This document shows, piece by piece, positions 14,062 to 16,971 of a stretch of DNA of 16,971 bases. The stretch is from CAG-791 sp963658405 (lineage in GTDB: Bacteria; Bacillota; Clostridia; Lachnospirales; Lachnospiraceae): NCBI GenBank assembly GCA_963658405.1, contig CAVKQI010000054.1, positions 1-16,971 on the forward strand, in the 5' to 3' direction. A model generated the notes under the pieces. The model was not told the origin of the DNA and did no database searches. It saw only the letters and a list, made by a program, of their open reading frames with translations. The position numbers and the translations under genes were made by a program. Positions within the stretch are counted from its first letter, which is position 1, and every line of letters begins with the position of its first letter.

Positions 14062-15618
14062 ATGAGTATTTTAAACGTAGAACATCTGACCCACGGCTTC
14101 GGTGACCGGGCCATTTTTGACGACGTGAGCTTTCGTCTTTTAAAGGGAGAGCACATCGGTCTGGTAGGAGCGAACGGAGAGGGAAAGTCCACCTTTATGA
14201 GCATCATCACCGGCAAGCTCCAGCCCGACGAAGGCAAGGTGGAGTGGGCAAAGAATGTGCGGGTAGGCTATCTGGACCAGCATACCGAGCTGCAGCCCGG
14301 CCAGAGCATCCGGGATGTGCTCAAGAATGCCTTTTCCTTTCTGCTGGAGCTGGAGACCCAGATGAATGAGATCTGCGAGCGCCTGGGAGACGGCTCCCTC
14401 TCCGAGGAGGAGATGACGGCGCAGATGGAAGAGCTGGGCACCATCCAGGAGCTTCTGATGTCTCACGATTTCTATATGATCGACAGCAAGGTAGAAGAGA
14501 TCGCCCATGCCTTTGAGCTGGACGAGCTGGGCCTTGACCGGGATGTATCCGAGCTCTCCGGCGGCCAGCGCACCAAGGTACTGCTGGCAAAGCTCCTGCT
14601 GGAAAAGCCGGATATCCTGCTGCTGGATGAGCCTACCAACTATCTGGATGTGCAGCATATCGAGTGGCTGCGCCGCTACCTTCAGGAATATGAAAATGCC
14701 TTTATCCTCATCTCCCATGACATTCCTTTCCTGAACAGCGTCATCAACCTGATCTATCACATGGATCACCAGCATCTGGACCGCTATGTGGGCGATTATG
14801 ACAAGTTCCAGGAAGTACACGCCGCCAGACAGGCGCAGATGGAGGCGGCCTATCGCCGCCAGCAGCAGGAGATCGCAGACCTGCAGGACTTTGTGGCCAG
14901 AAACAAGGCCAGAGTCTCCACCAGAAACATGGCCATGTCCCGGCAGAAAAAGCTGGATAAGATGGACGTCATCGAGCTGGAGAAGGACAAGCCGAAGCCG
15001 GAATTCCAGTTCAAGACAGCCCGCACCAGCGGCAAGCTGATCTTTGAGAGCAAGGGACTGGTGATCGGCTACGATGAGCCACTCTCCCGCCCCATCGACC
15101 TGCTGATGGAAAGAGGCGACCGCCTGATCCTGAAGGGTGCAAACGGCATCGGCAAGACCACCCTGTTAAAGACCATCCTCGGGCAGATCCCGGCCCTGTC
15201 CGGCACCGTGGAAACCGGAGACTACCAGTTCCCCGGCTATTTCGAGCAGGAGGTGGAGGCATCCTCCCGCACCTGCATCGAGGAGCTGTGGAAGGAGTTC
15301 CCCTCCTTCAGTCAGTATGAGTGCCGCTCCGCCCTGGCCAAATGCGGCCTGACCACGAAGAATATCGAGAGCCAGGTCCGGGTACTCTCCGGCGGCGAGC
15401 AGGCCAAGCTGCGCCTGTGCAAGCTCATGAACCGGGAGAGCAACGTACTCTTCCTGGACGAGCCCACCAACCACCTGGATGTGGACGCCAAGGAAGCCCT
15501 CCAGAAAGCCCTCCTGGAATACCGCGGCAGCATCCTCCTGATCTGCCACGAACCGGAATTCTACGAGCCCCTGAAGGCAAAGGTGGTGGACTGCACCGAG
15601 TGGTCGCTGCGGGTGTAG
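14062..15618 (+). CDS. ABC-F family ATPase (YbiT/YkpA-like), duplicated ATPase domains without membrane part
   Basis: A cytosolic protein of 518 residues with two ATP-binding domains in one chain; ABC-F proteins act on ribosomes, as translation factors or in antibiotic protection. Domain 1 has Walker A GANGEGKST (36-44), signature LSGGQRTKV (165-173), Walker B with LLLDEPTNYLD (186-196) and ISHD (His219). A charged linker of about 80 residues (240-325) follows. Domain 2 has GANGIGKTT (359-367), LSGGEQAKL (442-450), LFLDEPTNHLD (463-473) and CHEPEF (His496) in place of the usual SHDxxF. The start MSILNVEHLT matches the family; earlier in-frame codons at 13939 are not family-like. The ribosome binding site is weak and distant (AGGAAGGG, about 15 nt upstream). 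No acquired-resistance role can be claimed from sequence. Confidence 0.92.
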   Translation: MSILNVEHLTHGFGDRAIFDDVSFRLLKGEHIGLVGANGEGKSTFMSIITGKLQPDEGKVEWAKNVRVGYLDQHTELQPGQSIRDVLKNAFSFLLELETQMNEICERLGDGSLSEEEMTAQMEELGTIQELLMSHDFYMIDSKVEEIAHAFELDELGLDRDVSELSGGQRTKVLLAKLLLEKPDILLLDEPTNYLDVQHIEWLRRYLQEYENAFILISHDIPFLNSVINLIYHMDHQHLDRYVGDYDKFQEVHAARQAQMEAAYRRQQQEIADLQDFVARNKARVSTRNMAMSRQKKLDKMDVIELEKDKPKPEFQFKTARTSGKLIFESKGLVIGYDEPLSRPIDLLMERGDRLILKGANGIGKTTLLKTILGQIPALSGTVETGDYQFPGYFEQEVEASSRTCIEELWKEFPSFSQYECRSALAKCGLTTKNIESQVRVLSGGEQAKLRLCKLMNRESNVLFLDEPTNHLDVDAKEALQKALLEYRGSILLICHEPEFYEPLKAKVVDCTEWSLRV

Positions 15619-15708
15619 GACGAATTTATATTTCATGGGAAAATTGCAGATAAAAATCCGGGTTGCTGCCGCTTCTTTGCAGCATGGCTGCGCAGAAAGG
15701 GGACTACA

Positions 15709-16548
15709 ATGAAATTTAAAATAGCGCTTGCGCAGATCAATTCTGGTGAGAACATCGAGAAGAACCTGCAGAAAATAGAAGGAATGATTGGGGAGGCTGC
15801 TGCCAATGGTGCCGATCTGATCGCCTTTCCGGAAAATGCAGAATATATCGGCACGGATTATCCCGGCAATGCACAGAAGGTGCCGGGGCCTGTAACGGAT
15901 AGCTTTTCTGCATGGGCGAAGCAGTATGGGATTTATATTCACTGCGGCAGTATTACCCAGAAAAGAGAGGGCGGAACCCCCTATAATACTAGCTTCTTAT
16001 GGAATAAGGACGGAGAGCTGATCGGCAAGTACAGTAAACTTCATATGTTTGACATCGACATGGATGAGGGACCCAGTTACAAGGAATCCGACGAGACCAG
16101 TGCAGGTAATGAAATTGTTGTCAGCAGGACAAAGCTTGGTAATTTCGGATTTGCGATCTGCTATGATATGCGATTCCCTGAAATCTTTAAGCTGATGGCA
16201 GTAAACGGTGCGCAGGTGATTTTCGTGCCGGCTGATTTTACCATGAATACGGGAAAGGACCACTGGATGGCGCTGCTTCGCGCCAGAGCTATCGAGAATA
16301 TCTGCTATATCGCAGCGCCTGACCAGATTGGGCAGAAGCCCAAATTCATGGCCTATGGGAGATCCATGGTCATCGATCCCTGGGGCAATGTGATTGCCAT
16401 GGCCGGCGATGAGGAGCAGGTGATCTACGCGCAGATTGATACGGACCTTATTGAAAAAGTAAGACGGCAGATCCCTTCTCTGCAGAATGTGCGCAAGGAC
16501 ATTTATTCTTTGCAAAGCAACCGCATCAGGATATATGAGGAGAAGTAA
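15709..16548 (+). CDS. Carbon-nitrogen hydrolase (nitrilase superfamily, Nit/omega-amidase-like)
   Basis: A cytosolic hydrolase of 279 residues predicted to cleave an amide bond. The Glu-Lys-Cys triad is complete: Glu42 in AFPENAEYIG, Lys110 in KYSKLHMFDID, and Cys151 in AICYDMRFPE. The last motif, with LLRARAIEN and YGRSMVIDPWGNVIA later on, matches the Nit1/Nit2 group, whose members act on deaminated glutathione or on alpha-keto acid amides. The start is well supported by AGAAAGGGG at about 6 nt. The preceding 90 bp (15619-15708) show only weak GC-rich pairing. The gene sits between the ABC-F gene and a thiamine-diphosphate enzyme with no clear shared pathway. The exact substrate is uncertain. 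Confidence 0.9.
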   Translation: MKFKIALAQINSGENIEKNLQKIEGMIGEAAANGADLIAFPENAEYIGTDYPGNAQKVPGPVTDSFSAWAKQYGIYIHCGSITQKREGGTPYNTSFLWNKDGELIGKYSKLHMFDIDMDEGPSYKESDETSAGNEIVVSRTKLGNFGFAICYDMRFPEIFKLMAVNGAQVIFVPADFTMNTGKDHWMALLRARAIENICYIAAPDQIGQKPKFMAYGRSMVIDPWGNVIAMAGDEEQVIYAQIDTDLIEKVRRQIPSLQNVRKDIYSLQSNRIRIYEEK

Positions 16549-16568
16549 GGTTAGACAATGGACTGACC

Positions 16569-16601
16569 ATTTTCGACGGAAAATACTGCCTCCGAGTATT
16601 T
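16569..16601 (+). promoter_or_regulatory. Overlapping inverted repeats, possible operator or alternative hairpins
   Basis: ATTTTC/GAAAAT (16569-16574 with 16579-16584, loop GACG) overlaps AAATACT/AGTATTT (16581-16587 with 16595-16601, 7-nt spacer). The two share the AAAT at 16581-16584, so both cannot form at once. The second repeat runs into the -35 box of the promoter that follows. It could be a repressor site or the terminator of the amidase gene. Confidence 0.4.
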
Positions 16602-16627
16602 GACGAGTATACAAAGCGTGATATATT
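16600..16627 (+). promoter_or_regulatory. Promoter for the acetolactate synthase-like gene
   Basis: TTGACG (16600-16605) and TATATT (16622-16627) are separated by 16 nt. A second TTGACA lies at 16632-16637 but has only a poor -10 partner. The leader to the start codon is about 85 nt and includes a short hairpin TGTCG/CGACA (16686-16704). Confidence 0.55.
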
Positions 16628-16720
16628 GTGGTTGACAAAATATAGACATCACAGGATAGCACATAAGGCAGGCAGGAAATCAGATTGTCGTTATGGCTGC
16701 GACATAAAAAGAAGGTAACC

Positions 16721-16971
16721 ATGAAAGAGGAGAATGAAAAAGACAGTTTAAACGTAGCGCAGATGCTGGTAAAGAGTCTGGAGCATGAGGGTGTGGAGTA
16801 TATCTTCGGGATCCCGGGAGAGGAGAATCTGGATATCATGGATGCGCTCCGGGATTCCTCCATTCAGTTCATCACCGTGCGCCATGAGCAGGGAGCGGCC
16901 TTTATGGCGGATGTCTACGGACGTCTGACGGGAAAGGCGGGGGTCTGCCTGTCTACGCTGGGCCCCGGCGC
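16721..16971 (+). CDS. Thiamine-diphosphate enzyme, acetolactate synthase large subunit-like (5' part only)
   Basis: The first 83 complete codons are present and the gene runs off the window. The protein opens with a 10-residue polar leader, then LNVAQMLVKSLEHEGVEYIFGIPGEENLDIMDAL, VRHEQGAAFMADVYGRLTGKAGVCLSTLGPGA. This is the N-terminal pyrimidine-binding domain of thiamine-diphosphate enzymes; the glutamate of RHEQ is the conserved activator of the cofactor. The GIPGEEN form is usual for acetolactate synthase-like proteins that condense two pyruvates, but other members of this superfamily share it. AAGAAGG stands 5 nt upstream of the ATG. It has its own promoter and a possible operator. Whether it serves branched-chain amino acid synthesis or acetoin formation cannot be told from this fragment. 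Confidence 0.85.
   Translation, partial: MKEENEKDSLNVAQMLVKSLEHEGVEYIFGIPGEENLDIMDALRDSSIQFITVRHEQGAAFMADVYGRLTGKAGVCLSTLGPG

Overview
The window looks like a chromosomal segment of a low-to-mid GC Firmicute, most likely a gut-type Clostridia of the Lachnospiraceae kind. This is inferred from the style of the proteins (class II aldolase with the DHGADF motif, a GPH-type sugar symporter, the DacF-like carboxypeptidase, TAXI and GltS), from strong GGAGG-type ribosome binding sites, and from lipoprotein signal peptides. No rRNA, tRNA, CRISPR array, transposase or phage gene was seen. All complete genes run on the + strand except one MATE transporter gene.

Layout. Positions 1-2760 hold two glycolytic genes, class II fructose-bisphosphate aldolase and glucose-6-phosphate isomerase, each followed by a terminator-like hairpin. 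Positions 2760-5550 hold a membrane-anchored D-Ala-D-Ala carboxypeptidase, a small lipoprotein and a GNAT acetyltransferase, separated by hairpin-rich repeats. Positions 5548-8553 hold a GPH sugar:cation symporter and a convergent MATE exporter sharing a two-sided terminator. Between the divergent MATE gene and the next operon (8554-9039) lies a 182-bp GC-rich near-palindrome. Positions 9040-13392 form a tight four-gene run: HAD phosphatase, MATE exporter, TAXI-type solute-binding lipoprotein and GltS-type glutamate carrier. After a tandem repeat block come a small acidic and lysine-rich protein with a duplicated motif, an ABC-F ATPase, a nitrilase-family amidase, and the start of a thiamine-diphosphate enzyme resembling acetolactate synthase, cut by the window end.

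The most unusual content is intergenic. Three gaps (2822-2985, 4290-4475, 13414-13672) carry the same roughly 137-bp unit of four successive hairpins, arranged as 1.1 to 2 tandem units. Stem sequences differ between copies but pairing is kept by compensatory changes, and the first hairpin always has 16-nt arms, with loop TGAT in all but one degenerate copy. The units end within about 30 nt of the next start codon, and in one case the repeat itself supplies the Shine-Dalgarno sequence. A diverged relative sits at 5402-5521 and a lone hairpin resembling one module at 13996-14025. I cannot match this family to a named element. The second point of interest is the TAXI binding protein next to a GltS carrier with no TRAP membrane subunits in view, which suggests a binding-protein-assisted glutamate carrier.
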